In this document: positions 6,394 to 14,210 of the stretch, piece by piece
Numbering within the stretch: the stretch's first letter is position 1
Layout of the letters: the number at the start of each line of letters is the position of its first letter
Origin: CBFDBF01 sp050287725
GTDB taxonomy: Bacteria; Pseudomonadota; Gammaproteobacteria; Chromatiales; Chromatiaceae
Reading direction: 5' to 3'
DNA length: 19,321 nt
NCBI GenBank assembly: GCA_050287725.1
Contig: JBNKCL010000006.1
Span: forward strand, 1 to 19,321
Translations under genes and position numbers: made by a program
Notes under the pieces: generated by a model
What the model was told of the DNA's origin: nothing
The model's database searches: none
Seen by the model: only the letters and a program-made list of their open reading frames with translations

Positions 6394-7653
6394 TCAGTTT
6401 GGAACGCGGCGGATCTGAGCCCCGAGGCCTGCCAGTTTCTCTTCGATGTTCTGATAACCGCGATCGATGTGATAGATCCGATCCACCACGGTCTCGCCGT
6501 CGGCCACCAGGCCCGCCAGCACCAGACTGGCGGAGGCGCGCAGATCGGTGGCCATCACCGGCGCACCGGTAAGACGCTCCACGCCGCGGCAGATGGCGGT
6601 ATTGCCTTCCAGTCGGATATCCGCACCCATGCGCCGCATCTCATGCACATGCATGAACCGGTTCTCGAACACGTTTTCCGTGATGGTCCCCACCCCTTCG
6701 GCCACGGCGTTCAGGGCGGTGAATTGAGCCTGCATGTCGGTGGGGAAGGCGGGATAGGGGGCGGTGTGGATATCCACCGCTTTGGGACGCCGACCCTGCA
6801 TGTCGATCTCGATCCAGTCATCGCCGCACTCGATGCCGGCGCCCGCTTCACGCAGTTTGACCAGGATCGAATCCACCAGTTGCGGCTGGGTATCGCGCAC
6901 CCGAACGTGCCCCGAGGTGATGGCCGCCGCCACCAGAAAGGTTCCGGTTTCGATCCGATCCGGCAGAACGTTGTATTCGGCCCCCTCCAGTCGGTCCACA
7001 CCTTCGATTACGATGGTGTCGGTCCCGGCCCCGCTGATCTTGGCCCCCATGGCGTTCAAAAAATCGGCGAGATCCACCACTTCCGGTTCCCGCGCGGCAT
7101 TTTCGATGATCGTCTCGCCCTCTGCCAAAGCCGCCGCCATGAGCAGATTCTCGGTCCCGGTCACGGTCACCAGGTCCATCACCAGGCTGGTGCCTTTGAG
7201 CCGGTCGGCGCGCGCCCGGATATAGCCGTTCTCCACTTCAATATCCGCACCCATGGCCCGCAGGCCATCGATGTGCAGATTGACCGGCCGGGAGCCGATG
7301 GCGCAACCGCCCGGGAGCGATACATCGGCCTTGCCGAAACGTGTCAGCAACGGCCCCAGCACCAGGATCGAGGCGCGCATGGTTTTCACCAACTCATAGG
7401 GGGCGGAAAAATCGCTGATCGAACTGGAATCCACCTCGATCCGCATGCGCTCATCCACCATCAGGCGCACCCCCATGCGTCCCAACAACTCCATGGTGGT
7501 GGTGATATCGTGCAGATGGGGCAGATTGCCGATGACGGACCTGCCCTCCGCCAGAAGGGTGGCCGCCAGAATCGGCAGGGCCGCATTCTTGGCGCCTGCG
7601 ATGCGTACGTCACCCTGCAGCCGGGTACCGCCTGTGATGATGAGCTTATCCAT
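6394..7653 (-). CDS. murA: UDP-N-acetylglucosamine 1-carboxyvinyltransferase
   Basis: MurA transfers enolpyruvate from PEP to UDP-GlcNAc, the first committed step of peptidoglycan synthesis, in the cytoplasm. From ATG 7653 (MDKLIITGG) the product is 419 residues, the usual length. The frame extends 12 codons further upstream, but the family begins at MDKL. K22 in GAKNAALP and the PEP-binding cysteine C117 in PGGCAIGSRPVN are present, so the fosfomycin target residue is intact. PTDMQAQF, near the catalytic aspartate, is also seen. The start lacks a clear Shine-Dalgarno sequence. It lies between mlaB (102 bases upstream) and hisG. In many Gammaproteobacteria ibaG sits between mlaB and murA, but it is missing here. 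Confidence 0.97.
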   Translation of the reverse strand: MDKLIITGGTRLQGDVRIAGAKNAALPILAATLLAEGRSVIGNLPHLHDITTTMELLGRMGVRLMVDERMRIEVDSSSISDFSAPYELVKTMRASILVLGPLLTRFGKADVSLPGGCAIGSRPVNLHIDGLRAMGADIEVENGYIRARADRLKGTSLVMDLVTVTGTENLLMAAALAEGETIIENAAREPEVVDLADFLNAMGAKISGAGTDTIVIEGVDRLEGAEYNVLPDRIETGTFLVAAAITSGHVRVRDTQPQLVDSILVKLREAGAGIECGDDWIEIDMQGRRPKAVDIHTAPYPAFPTDMQAQFTALNAVAEGVGTITENVFENRFMHVHEMRRMGADIRLEGNTAICRGVERLTGAPVMATDLRASASLVLAGLVADGETVVDRIYHIDRGYQNIEEKLAGLGAQIRRVPN

Positions 7654-7715
7654 AGAGAGTGATTCTGCGCGCGGCCGATCGGCCCCCAAGGGCCCGATAT
7701 TGAAAGAAGCGCATT

Positions 7716-7744
7716 ATGATAGGAGAAAAGGGGGGCGACGGAAA
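7716..7744 (-). promoter_or_regulatory. Candidate promoter for murA-hisGDC
   Basis: On the minus strand TATCAT (7721-7716), five of six for a -10 box, lies exactly 17 bases after TTTCCG (7744-7739), a three-of-six -35 match. It falls in the mlaB-murA gap, about 60 bases before the murA ATG. It could provide an internal start for murA and the his genes. Confidence 0.3.
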
Positions 7745-7755
7745 GAGCGGGGTTA

Positions 7756-8061
7756 TTACCCTGCCTCCAGGGGCAGGAGCTCCTCCACGTTGCTGAGCCG
7801 GGCGATCCGCAGCAATGCCGCCGGGATATTACGGAATCGGAGCAGGATATTCTGTGCCCGGGCCAACTGGAGCCACTCCAGCATCAGCGCCAGGCCCGAA
7901 CTGTCCACCCGCTTCACCTCGGAGAGATCCACCACCACCTGCGAGCGCCCCGCAAACAGCTCCTTCCCCTCCGCCAACAACTGGGGGACGGAGGCGATCA
8001 CCACCTCGCCGCTGAGTTGCAGCACGCCTTCACCGTCTGATCGGATGGAAGCGGAACTCAT
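7756..8061 (-). CDS. mlaB: Mla system STAS-domain protein MlaB
   Basis: MlaB is the small cytoplasmic STAS-domain subunit that binds the ATPase MlaF and stabilises the inner-membrane MlaFEDB complex. The 101 residues form a single STAS domain. Its conserved helix start DSSGLALM (D53-M60) follows a strand (VVVDLSEV), as in anti-sigma-antagonist folds. The ATG at 8061 is three bases after the mlaC stop, with GAGGAG in the mlaC tail as ribosome-binding site. It is the last gene of the mla set, and 102 bases separate it from murA. Confidence 0.92.
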   Translation of the reverse strand: MSSASIRSDGEGVLQLSGEVVIASVPQLLAEGKELFAGRSQVVVDLSEVKRVDSSGLALMLEWLQLARAQNILLRFRNIPAALLRIARLSNVEELLPLEAG

Positions 8062-8064
8062 CCG

Positions 8065-8676
8065 CTACTCCTCGTTATTCCGCGCCACCAGCTTCTGTAA
8101 CAGCCCGTCCAGACCGTAGCGGCGGATCTTGGAGTCGTAATTGGTGCGATAATTGGCCACCAGGCTCAATTTATCGATTATCACGTCATAGACCTTCCAC
8201 TCGTTGTCGGTGAGATAGAGCTTGTAATCGATCGGCAGCGGCGGAGAGCCGTTTTCCCGTACGATGGTGTTCACTTCCGCCCGGGTGGCGTTCGGCTCCA
8301 TACTGAAGGGCAAGTATTCGATCGACTGGCCGGAATAGTTCAGCAGCGCCGTTGCGTAGGTCCGGGTCAGCAGCTCGCGAAACTCCCGGATGAACACATC
8401 CTTCTGCTCCGCGCTTGCCTCCCGCCAGTGCCTGGCCAGCACCAACTGCGCCATGCGGGCGAAATCAAAATGGGGCAGTACGATATCCTCCACCAACGGA
8501 TAGATCTTGTTCGGCTCGGCATTTAATTCCTGTTTCCGGTTCAGGATCTGCGCCAGCATCTTGTCCGAGGTGCTTTTTACCACCGCCACCGGATCACTTT
8601 CCGCCAGCAGCGGCTGCGCCCAGAAGCCAAACAGCAGCGCAATCAGCAGACCGGCCGGAATCTTATTGGGTCGCAT
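8065..8676 (-). CDS. mlaC: Periplasmic phospholipid-binding protein MlaC
   Basis: MlaC is the soluble periplasmic carrier that shuttles phospholipid between the outer-membrane MlaA complex and the inner-membrane MlaFEDB complex. The 203-residue precursor has a clear signal peptide (basic MRPNK, hydrophobic core, likely cut after QPLLA near residue 25). The rest matches the MlaC/Ttg2D family: an N-terminal helical region (DPVAVVKSTSDKML), then PHFDFARMAQLVL, a WREAS segment and YKLYLTDNEWKVYDVIIDKLSL. The ATG lies inside the end of mlaD, overlapping it by 14 bases, so the two are probably translationally coupled. Confidence 0.95.
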   Translation of the reverse strand: MRPNKIPAGLLIALLFGFWAQPLLAESDPVAVVKSTSDKMLAQILNRKQELNAEPNKIYPLVEDIVLPHFDFARMAQLVLARHWREASAEQKDVFIREFRELLTRTYATALLNYSGQSIEYLPFSMEPNATRAEVNTIVRENGSPPLPIDYKLYLTDNEWKVYDVIIDKLSLVANYRTNYDSKIRRYGLDGLLQKLVARNNEE

Positions 8677-9145
8677 TTTGTTTGCCCCCTTCCGCCTTAT
8701 TGAACAGGAACCGTCCGACCATCTCCTCTAATACCAACGAGGATTGGGTAAGTGTAATCACGTCACCCGCTTTCAGATAGACATCGCTGCCGCCGGGATC
8801 CAGGCCGACGTACTGCTCGCCCAGCAGGCCGGCGGTAAAGATCTTGGCAAAGGAATCTTCCGGGATGGTGTCGTACTGCGAATCAATGGTCATGGTAACC
8901 ACCGCCTCGTAGGTTTTGTTGTCGAACCGGATGGCGCTCACCCGCCCGACCCGCACTCCGGCCATAGTAACCGGTGACTTCACCTTCAAACTGCCGATGT
9001 TGTCAAAACGCGCCGTAATATCATACCCCTCCTGACCGGAGATGGTACTCAGGTTGCTGACCTGCATGGCAAGAAAAAACAGCGCCACAAGCCCCGCCGC
9101 CACGAACGTGCCAACCAGTACCTCTATCGTCCTTTGCTTAACCAT
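8663..9145 (-). CDS. mlaD: MCE-domain lipid transport protein MlaD
   Basis: MlaD is the inner-membrane-anchored periplasmic subunit that forms a hexameric ring and receives lipid at the MlaE permease. The 160-residue product has a short cytoplasmic start, one transmembrane helix (about 8-28) and a single MCE domain (about 40-118: YDITARFDNIGSLKVKSPV, AGVRVGRVS, AGLLGEQYVGLDPGG). The C-terminal tail includes a hydrophobic stretch (LEEMVGRFLF), as in the ring-forming helices of the family. The ATG is three bases after the mlaE stop, and the 3' end overlaps mlaC by 14 bases. Confidence 0.96.
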   Translation of the reverse strand: MVKQRTIEVLVGTFVAAGLVALFFLAMQVSNLSTISGQEGYDITARFDNIGSLKVKSPVTMAGVRVGRVSAIRFDNKTYEAVVTMTIDSQYDTIPEDSFAKIFTAGLLGEQYVGLDPGGSDVYLKAGDVITLTQSSLVLEEMVGRFLFNKAEGGKQNATQ

Positions 9146-9148
9146 GCG

Positions 9149-9937
9149 TCAATCTCCGAACATGAGCGCCGTCAATACGAAATCCAACCCCAGCACCGCC
9201 AGGGAGGAGTGCACCACCGTCCTGGTGGTGGCGCGGCTCACCCCCTCCGAGGTGGGCACACAGTCATAACCCTGAAACAGGGCGATCCAAGTACAGACCA
9301 GACCGAACACGAAACTCTTGATAACCCCATTATAAATATCTTCGTGCAGGTCGATCTTGGCCTGCATCTGAGACCAGAAGGCCCCGTCATCCACCCCCAG
9401 CAGCCCGACCCCGACAAAATAGCCGCCGATCACGCCCAGGGCACTGAACAACGCCGCCAACAGGGGCATCGACAGGAAGCCGGCCAGAAAGCGGGGCGTC
9501 AGAATCCGTTTGACCGGATCGACCGCCATCATCTCCAGCCCCGAGAGCTGCTCGGTCGCCTTCATCAGACCGATCTCCGCAGTCAACGCGGAACCCGCCC
9601 GGCCGGCAAACAACAAGGCGGTGATCACCGGCCCCAGCTCCCGCACCAGGGAAGCGGCCACCATCACCCCGAGGCTCTGCTCCGCCCCGAACTGGGAGAG
9701 CACATAATGCCCCTGCAACCCCAGCACCATACCGACGAATACCCCGGAGACGGTGATGATTAATACCGTGAGCACGCCCACGGAGTGCATCTGCTGAAGC
9801 AACAACCGCGGCCGCGGCGCCAGAGCGGAAAGCCCCGATAAAATCCGAAGCAGCAGCAGATGGCCGCGGCCGAGGCGCTCAAGCACCCCCAGCCAATCCC
9901 GGCCCAATTGCGCCAGCAAATCTACCACCTGCTCCAC
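9149..9937 (-). CDS. mlaE: Mla ABC transporter permease MlaE
   Basis: MlaE is the polytopic inner-membrane permease of the phospholipid-trafficking ABC system. The 262 residues match the family length, and motifs are strongly conserved: IITVSGVFVGMVLGLQG, RELGPVITALLFAGRAGSALTAEIG and, at the end, SRATTRTVVHSSLAVLGLDF. About five hydrophobic helices follow an amphipathic N-terminus. GTG at 9937 (MEQVVDLL) is the best start I can see. GGAGAAG touches it closely, and the frame is open a little further upstream without an ATG or GTG. It lies 34 bases after mlaF and three bases before mlaD. Confidence 0.95.
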   Translation of the reverse strand: MEQVVDLLAQLGRDWLGVLERLGRGHLLLLRILSGLSALAPRPRLLLQQMHSVGVLTVLIITVSGVFVGMVLGLQGHYVLSQFGAEQSLGVMVAASLVRELGPVITALLFAGRAGSALTAEIGLMKATEQLSGLEMMAVDPVKRILTPRFLAGFLSMPLLAALFSALGVIGGYFVGVGLLGVDDGAFWSQMQAKIDLHEDIYNGVIKSFVFGLVCTWIALFQGYDCVPTSEGVSRATTRTVVHSSLAVLGLDFVLTALMFGD

Positions 9938-9971
9938 CTTCTCCGGACCGTCCGCATGTTCTGAAACCCGT

Positions 9972-10808
9972 TCATCCCCGCAACAGATCCTCTCCCAGCT
10001 CCGTAGCCGGATAATGAAAAGGAACCGGCCCGTCCGGCAATCCGTGCATGAACTGTTTGGTCCAACCCGACTCCGAACGCATCATTGCATCCGAAGCGCC
10101 ATGTTCGATCACCTTGCCGTCCGATATGAGGTAGATCAGATCGGCGATCTCGGCCGTCTCTCCCACGTCATGCGACACCACGATACTGGTAAGCTGACTG
10201 GCGTCGTTGAGCGCACGAATCAATTTTACCAGCACCCCCATGGAGATGGGATCCTGGCCGGTGAACGGCTCGTCGTACATGATCATCATGGGATCCAGTG
10301 ACATGGCGCGCGCCAGCGCCACCCGCCGCGCCATACCGCCGGAAAGCTCGGAGGGCATCAAATCGCGGGCGCCGCGCAGCCCCACCGCTTCCAGCTTCAA
10401 CAGCACCAGCTTCCGGATCATTGATTCCGGCAGCCGGGTATGCTCCCGCAAAGGGTAGGCGACATTGTCGAAGACGGTGATGTCGGTCAGGAGCGCGCCG
10501 CTCTGGAACAGCATCCCCATGCGCATACGCAGCCGATAGAGATCGGTGGTGCCGAGACGATGGACGTTCTGACCGTCCACGTGGATGGTGCCGGCATGCG
10601 GCCGAAGTTGCCCCCCGATCAGCTTCAGGAGGGTGGTCTTACCGGTGCCGCTCGGCCCCATAATGGCGGTAACCCGACCTCGCGGGATATCGAGATCGAC
10701 ACCGTCAAAAATCGTCCGTTCACCACGGGAAAAACACAGCCCCCTGATCTTGACCAGCGGCTCACTGTTGCTCGGCATCTCCGACATAACCCCTTTTATT
10801 TGTTCCAT
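9972..10808 (-). CDS. mlaF: Mla ABC transporter ATP-binding protein MlaF
   Basis: MlaF is the cytoplasmic ATPase that powers MlaE-dependent lipid movement between the membranes. The 278-residue product has the ABC set in order: Walker A GPSGTGKTT (51-59), Q-loop FQSG (from 101), signature LSGGMARR (155-162), Walker B MIMYDE with E180, and the H-loop VVSHD (H213). A C-terminal extension after about 245 (KQFMHGLPDGPVPFHYPA) is typical of MlaF and contacts the dimer partner in known structures. The start is uncertain between ATG 10808 and ATG 10787, seven codons in. Neither has a well-spaced ribosome-binding site. It is the first gene of the mla block, with a promoter candidate upstream. Confidence 0.96.
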   Translation of the reverse strand: MEQIKGVMSEMPSNSEPLVKIRGLCFSRGERTIFDGVDLDIPRGRVTAIMGPSGTGKTTLLKLIGGQLRPHAGTIHVDGQNVHRLGTTDLYRLRMRMGMLFQSGALLTDITVFDNVAYPLREHTRLPESMIRKLVLLKLEAVGLRGARDLMPSELSGGMARRVALARAMSLDPMMIMYDEPFTGQDPISMGVLVKLIRALNDASQLTSIVVSHDVGETAEIADLIYLISDGKVIEHGASDAMMRSESGWTKQFMHGLPDGPVPFHYPATELGEDLLRG

Positions 10809-10861
10809 TTTTTAGCGGCCAATCCCGGCACTTTCTTCCGACCGGGGCCAGATGGATAATC

Positions 10862-10891
10862 ATTCTCCCCTTTCCCCGCCGGAAGCGTCAA
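10862..10891 (-). promoter_or_regulatory. Candidate promoter of the mla operon
   Basis: On the minus strand TTGACG (10891-10886), five of six for a -35 box, is followed after 18 bases by GAGAAT (10867-10862), four of six for a -10 box. This lies about 55 bases before the mlaF start. It is the best promoter-like pair in the 234-base gap between ampG and mlaF, which otherwise holds only a short palindrome next to the ampG stop. Confidence 0.4.
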
Positions 10892-11027
10892 CCGGATATT
10901 CCAAGAACTCTGACCATTTGTTTGGGAATCCATTCGGCTCATTCGCAACCGTCTCGGGGATTTCCCGGTCCCTCCGCAACAGCCTGGAGCGGCTCATGGG
11001 CTCAGGGCTTTTCTATGTCCTCCGGTC

Positions 11028-11041
11028 CGCGACAAGTCGCG
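11028..11041 (-). other. Short perfect palindrome directly after ampG
   Basis: CGCGAC and GTCGCG flank two bases just past the ampG TAA. The stem is GC-rich, but no U-tract follows on the minus strand. It may be a weak or factor-dependent 3'-end signal rather than a classical terminator. Confidence 0.3.
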
Positions 11042-11042
11042 C

Positions 11043-12278
11043 TTACACCAACGCCCCGCCATATTCCGGAGAACTGCGTCGATGCAACCACCAAAGCAGC
11101 AACAGCCCCGGCACCGCAACCAGCGTACAGAACAGGAAAAACCCGACCCAACCCATCCATTCCGCCATATAGCCGGTGGGGGTGGCCGCAATGACCCTCG
11201 GGATACCCATAAAACTGGTGAGCAGGGCATATTGGGTGGCGGTGAACTTCTTATTGGTCAAACTGGCCATAAACGCGATATAGGCGGCGGTACCCAAACC
11301 GCCGCTGAAATTCTCAAATGCGATCACTGCCGCCAGCCCCGGGACACTGTTGCCGATCAAAGCCAGCGCCGCGAATCCGGCGGTGGAAACCCCCTGCAGG
11401 ATCCCAAAGGACCAAAGTGACCGGTAAATCCCCATCCGCAGGATCAGGACACCGCCCACCAACCCGCCGGCAATGGTGGCCCAGAAACCGAACAGCTTCA
11501 CCACCGCGCCGATTTCCGTCTTGGAAAAACCGATCTCGAGATAGAAGGGGGTGGTCATGTTGGACGCCATGGAGTCCCCGATCTTGTAGAGCAGCACGAA
11601 CAACAGAATCAGCACCGCATCCTGCCTCCGGAAATACTCGAGAAAGGGGTGGAACACCGCCTCCGTTAATGTCTTGGGAGTGCCTTGAGAAACGGCAGGC
11701 TCGGGCGCCAACAGAGTGGTAGTGGTCGCCAGCAGCATTATCCCGGCCATCACCAGGTAGACCTGGGTAAAGGAGATATGGTCGGCCAGTATGAGGCCGC
11801 CGCCGGAAGCCAGCAGCATTCCGCTCCGGTAGCCGTTGACATAAAGGGAGGCCCCCAACCCCTGCTCATCGTCCGCCAGCGCTTCACGGCGATAGGCGTC
11901 CACGACGATATCCTGGCTGGCGGAAAAAAAGGTGACCAACAGCGCCGCCGCCGCCACCCCAAGCGGATCGATTCCCGGTTGCGTGAACGCCAGACCCGCC
12001 AGCGAACCGACCAGCGCCAACTGGGCAAGAAGCAGCCAACCGCGCCTGCGTCCCAGAAAGATCGGCGTATAGCGATCCATCAGGGGCGCCCAGAGGAATT
12101 TCAGGGTATACGGCAACCCCACCAGAGCGAACAGGCCGATGGTGGAGAGATCCACCCCCTCATCCTTCATCCAGGCCTGCAACACAGACCCGGTCAGCAG
12201 CAACGGCAGCCCGCAAGCAAAACCCATCAGCGCCGCAACCAGCATGCGTCCGCTGAAGATGATGCGCAGAATTTCCAT
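11043..12278 (-). CDS. ampG: AmpG-type muropeptide permease (major facilitator superfamily)
   Basis: AmpG imports GlcNAc-anhydro-MurNAc peptides across the inner membrane for cell-wall recycling. From ATG 12278 the product has 411 residues and about 12 hydrophobic helices. It begins MEILRIIFSG and then GLPLLLTGSVLQAWM, closely following the family start. Other AmpG-like segments are FLWAPLMDRY (about 61-70), SASQDIVVDAYRRE and FENFSGGLGTAAYIAFMASL. It is shorter than E. coli AmpG, which has 491 residues and extra C-terminal helices. In-frame starts also exist at 12317 (AAGGGG just ahead) and 12344. I chose 12278 by similarity to the family N-terminus. It is divergent from pyrE and on the same strand as mlaF. 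A related MFS transporter with another substrate cannot be excluded. Confidence 0.85.
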   Translation of the reverse strand: MEILRIIFSGRMLVAALMGFACGLPLLLTGSVLQAWMKDEGVDLSTIGLFALVGLPYTLKFLWAPLMDRYTPIFLGRRRGWLLLAQLALVGSLAGLAFTQPGIDPLGVAAAALLVTFFSASQDIVVDAYRREALADDEQGLGASLYVNGYRSGMLLASGGGLILADHISFTQVYLVMAGIMLLATTTTLLAPEPAVSQGTPKTLTEAVFHPFLEYFRRQDAVLILLFVLLYKIGDSMASNMTTPFYLEIGFSKTEIGAVVKLFGFWATIAGGLVGGVLILRMGIYRSLWSFGILQGVSTAGFAALALIGNSVPGLAAVIAFENFSGGLGTAAYIAFMASLTNKKFTATQYALLTSFMGIPRVIAATPTGYMAEWMGWVGFFLFCTLVAVPGLLLLWWLHRRSSPEYGGALV

Positions 12279-12353
12279 CCCGCTTTTTCTTTTATAGTGC
12301 TCGGAAATCAACGGCATGAGCCCCTTGCATTCAACCGAAGCCAACGGGCGGGC

Positions 12354-12392
12354 AGTATAACATCATGCCTCCACAGCACTTGCGTATAGAAT
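12354..12392. promoter_or_regulatory. Divergent promoter region between ampG and pyrE
   Basis: The gap between the two divergent genes holds several -10-like boxes: TATAAC (12356-12361) and TAGAAT (12387-12392) facing pyrE, and TATACT (12359-12354 on the minus strand) facing ampG. None has a good -35 box at standard spacing. The region must contain start signals for both genes, but which boxes are used cannot be told. Confidence 0.3.
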
Positions 12393-12436
12393 CACTCCCA
12401 CCGACAATGGCTGGAATCGTTTCCGGGATATGTTTC

Positions 12437-13078
12437 ATGAAAGATTACCAACGTGAATTTCTCGATTTCGCACTCGCCACCGGCGTCCTGCGCTTCGGAG
12501 AATTCACCCTGAAATCGGGCCGCATCAGTCCCTACTTTTTCAATGCCGGTTTGTTTAATACCGGCGCCTCCCTGGCGCGTCTCGGACGCTTTTACGCCCA
12601 GGCCATCGTCGATTCGGGATTGGAGTTCGACCTGCTGTTCGGGCCGGCCTACAAAGGGATTCCCCTGGCCGCGGTAACCGCCGCCGCGCTCTATGACCAA
12701 CACGGCCGCAATCTCCCGTACGCCTTCAACCGCAAAGAGGCGAAGGATCACGGCGAGGGCGGCGCCATCGTCGGACATGAACTAGTGGGGCGAATCGCGA
12801 TCATAGATGATGTGATCACCGCCGGTACGGCAATTCGCGAGTCCGTGGAAATCATCCGCGCCCAGGGCGCAACGCCGGCCGGGGTGGTAATCGCCCTGGA
12901 CCGACAGGAGCGAGGGACGGGAGAGCGCTCCGCCATCCAGGAGGTGGAAGAGGATTACGCCATGCCGGTCACGGCCATCGCCCGTCTGGAGGACATGATC
13001 GCCTTCCTGGAGGAGCGTCCGGCTTCGGCAACCACCCTGGAACAAATCCGCGACTACCGCGCGCTCTATGGTATTTGA
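12437..13078 (+). CDS. pyrE: Orotate phosphoribosyltransferase
   Basis: PyrE converts orotate and PRPP to orotidine 5'-phosphate in pyrimidine synthesis. From ATG 12437 (MKDYQREF) the product is 213 residues, the same length as E. coli PyrE. The frame also opens 24 codons earlier, at 12365, but the family starts at this methionine. Visible motifs are FTLKSGRISPYFFNAG (about 23-38), GPAYKGIPLA (69-78), the catalytic flexible loop RKEAKDHGEGG (99-109) and the PRPP-binding IIDDVITAGTA (122-132). It stands alone on the plus strand between ampG and the DUF4124 gene. I see no attenuator or terminator hairpin after it. Confidence 0.97.
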   Translation: MKDYQREFLDFALATGVLRFGEFTLKSGRISPYFFNAGLFNTGASLARLGRFYAQAIVDSGLEFDLLFGPAYKGIPLAAVTAAALYDQHGRNLPYAFNRKEAKDHGEGGAIVGHELVGRIAIIDDVITAGTAIRESVEIIRAQGATPAGVVIALDRQERGTGERSAIQEVEEDYAMPVTAIARLEDMIAFLEERPASATTLEQIRDYRALYGI

Positions 13079-13184
13079 GGAACGTGGGACTAAAGAATTT
13101 TCCAAGTTTGACGCCCAGTTAAAAGAAAACTACTGAGAGATACATAGAGTAACCTCCAATACTTACCAGACACTGATCAACGCT

Positions 13185-14204
13185 ATGCAACCGAAAACCC
13201 GACTCATCCCGCTTCTGCTGTCTCTCGCCTTCGCTCTGATCGTCACCTTCCCGCTGACGGCCTCCGCCAAGCTCTATCGTTGGGTGGACGAGCAAGGCAA
13301 CGTGCACTACACCGACCAGATCCCGCCGGAGCAAGCCAAACAGGGACGCAGCGAATTCAACAAAGAGGGGGTTGAGGTGGAGCGGGTGGAAGCGGCCAAA
13401 ACCGAGGAAGAACTGGCAAAGGAGCGGGAACTGGAGCGCCTGCGTGCGGAACAGCAAAAGTTGATCGAGCAGCAGAAGGAGGCGGATAAAGCCCTGTTAC
13501 GCACCTACCGCAGCGAAGACGACCTTATCATGGCACGGGACGGCAAGCTGACCGCCATCGACGTTCAGATCAAGCTTGCCCGCAATAACATCGAAACCCA
13601 AAAAAGCCACCTTGCCGACCTGCAACAACAGGCCGCCGAACAGGAGCGGAAAGGCGAAAAGGTTTCGCAAGCCACCCTTGACCGGATTAAAAAGCTGCGC
13701 AACGGACTGAAACAAAACTACGATTTGATCCTTCGCAAAAAGCAGGAACAGGAGGAGATCCTCAAGGAGTTCCAGAACAAACTGGAGCGGTATCGCGCCC
13801 TGAAAACGCCTAACAGCACTGCGGCCGCCGCGCCCCAAAACGATAAGCCCGCCGTAACCCAGCTGGATACAATGGTGCTCTGTAACGAACAGGCCGCCTG
13901 CGACACATTTTGGAAACGCGCACAAGAGTACCTGCGCAACAATGCGGTCACCCCGATTCAGATAGCGAGCGACAATATCGTCACAACCGCCGCCCCTGCG
14001 AATGAGGAACAGTTCAGCATCACCATCTCGCGCACCATTCGTCCCAACGAGAATTTCACCCGGATCTTCCTCGATCTCCAGTGCAAAAGTACTTCGCTGG
14101 GGGATGCCCTATGCAAGAGCGAACGGTTACAGAAAATCCGCGCCGGTTTCCGTCCGGCGCTGGGCGTAAAGCAGGTAAAACCGACCGAGACCACCCCTAA
14201 ATAG
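13185..14204 (+). CDS. Secreted DUF4124-domain coiled-coil protein
   Basis: The 339-residue precursor has a signal peptide likely cut at ASA-K near residue 28. An N-terminal DUF4124 domain follows at once (LYRWVDEQGNVHYTDQIPPEQ, about 30-50). From about 65 to 207 it is a long charged coiled coil rich in Glu, Lys and Gln. After a short Ala/Pro linker (about 208-222) comes a C-terminal domain (about 225-328) with four cysteines (C233, C239, C300, C310), which could form two periplasmic disulfides. DUF4124 is common in Gammaproteobacteria and its role is unknown. The ATG at 13185 lacks a clear ribosome-binding site. The gene meets slmA tail to tail with six bases between them. Confidence 0.85.
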   Translation: MQPKTRLIPLLLSLAFALIVTFPLTASAKLYRWVDEQGNVHYTDQIPPEQAKQGRSEFNKEGVEVERVEAAKTEEELAKERELERLRAEQQKLIEQQKEADKALLRTYRSEDDLIMARDGKLTAIDVQIKLARNNIETQKSHLADLQQQAAEQERKGEKVSQATLDRIKKLRNGLKQNYDLILRKKQEQEEILKEFQNKLERYRALKTPNSTAAAAPQNDKPAVTQLDTMVLCNEQAACDTFWKRAQEYLRNNAVTPIQIASDNIVTTAAPANEEQFSITISRTIRPNENFTRIFLDLQCKSTSLGDALCKSERLQKIRAGFRPALGVKQVKPTETTPK

Positions 14205-14210
14205 GGCGGG

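Noticed and set aside
6469..7662. A 397-codon open frame on the plus strand opposite murA
   Set aside because: It is antisense to an unambiguous MurA and has the same shadow composition.
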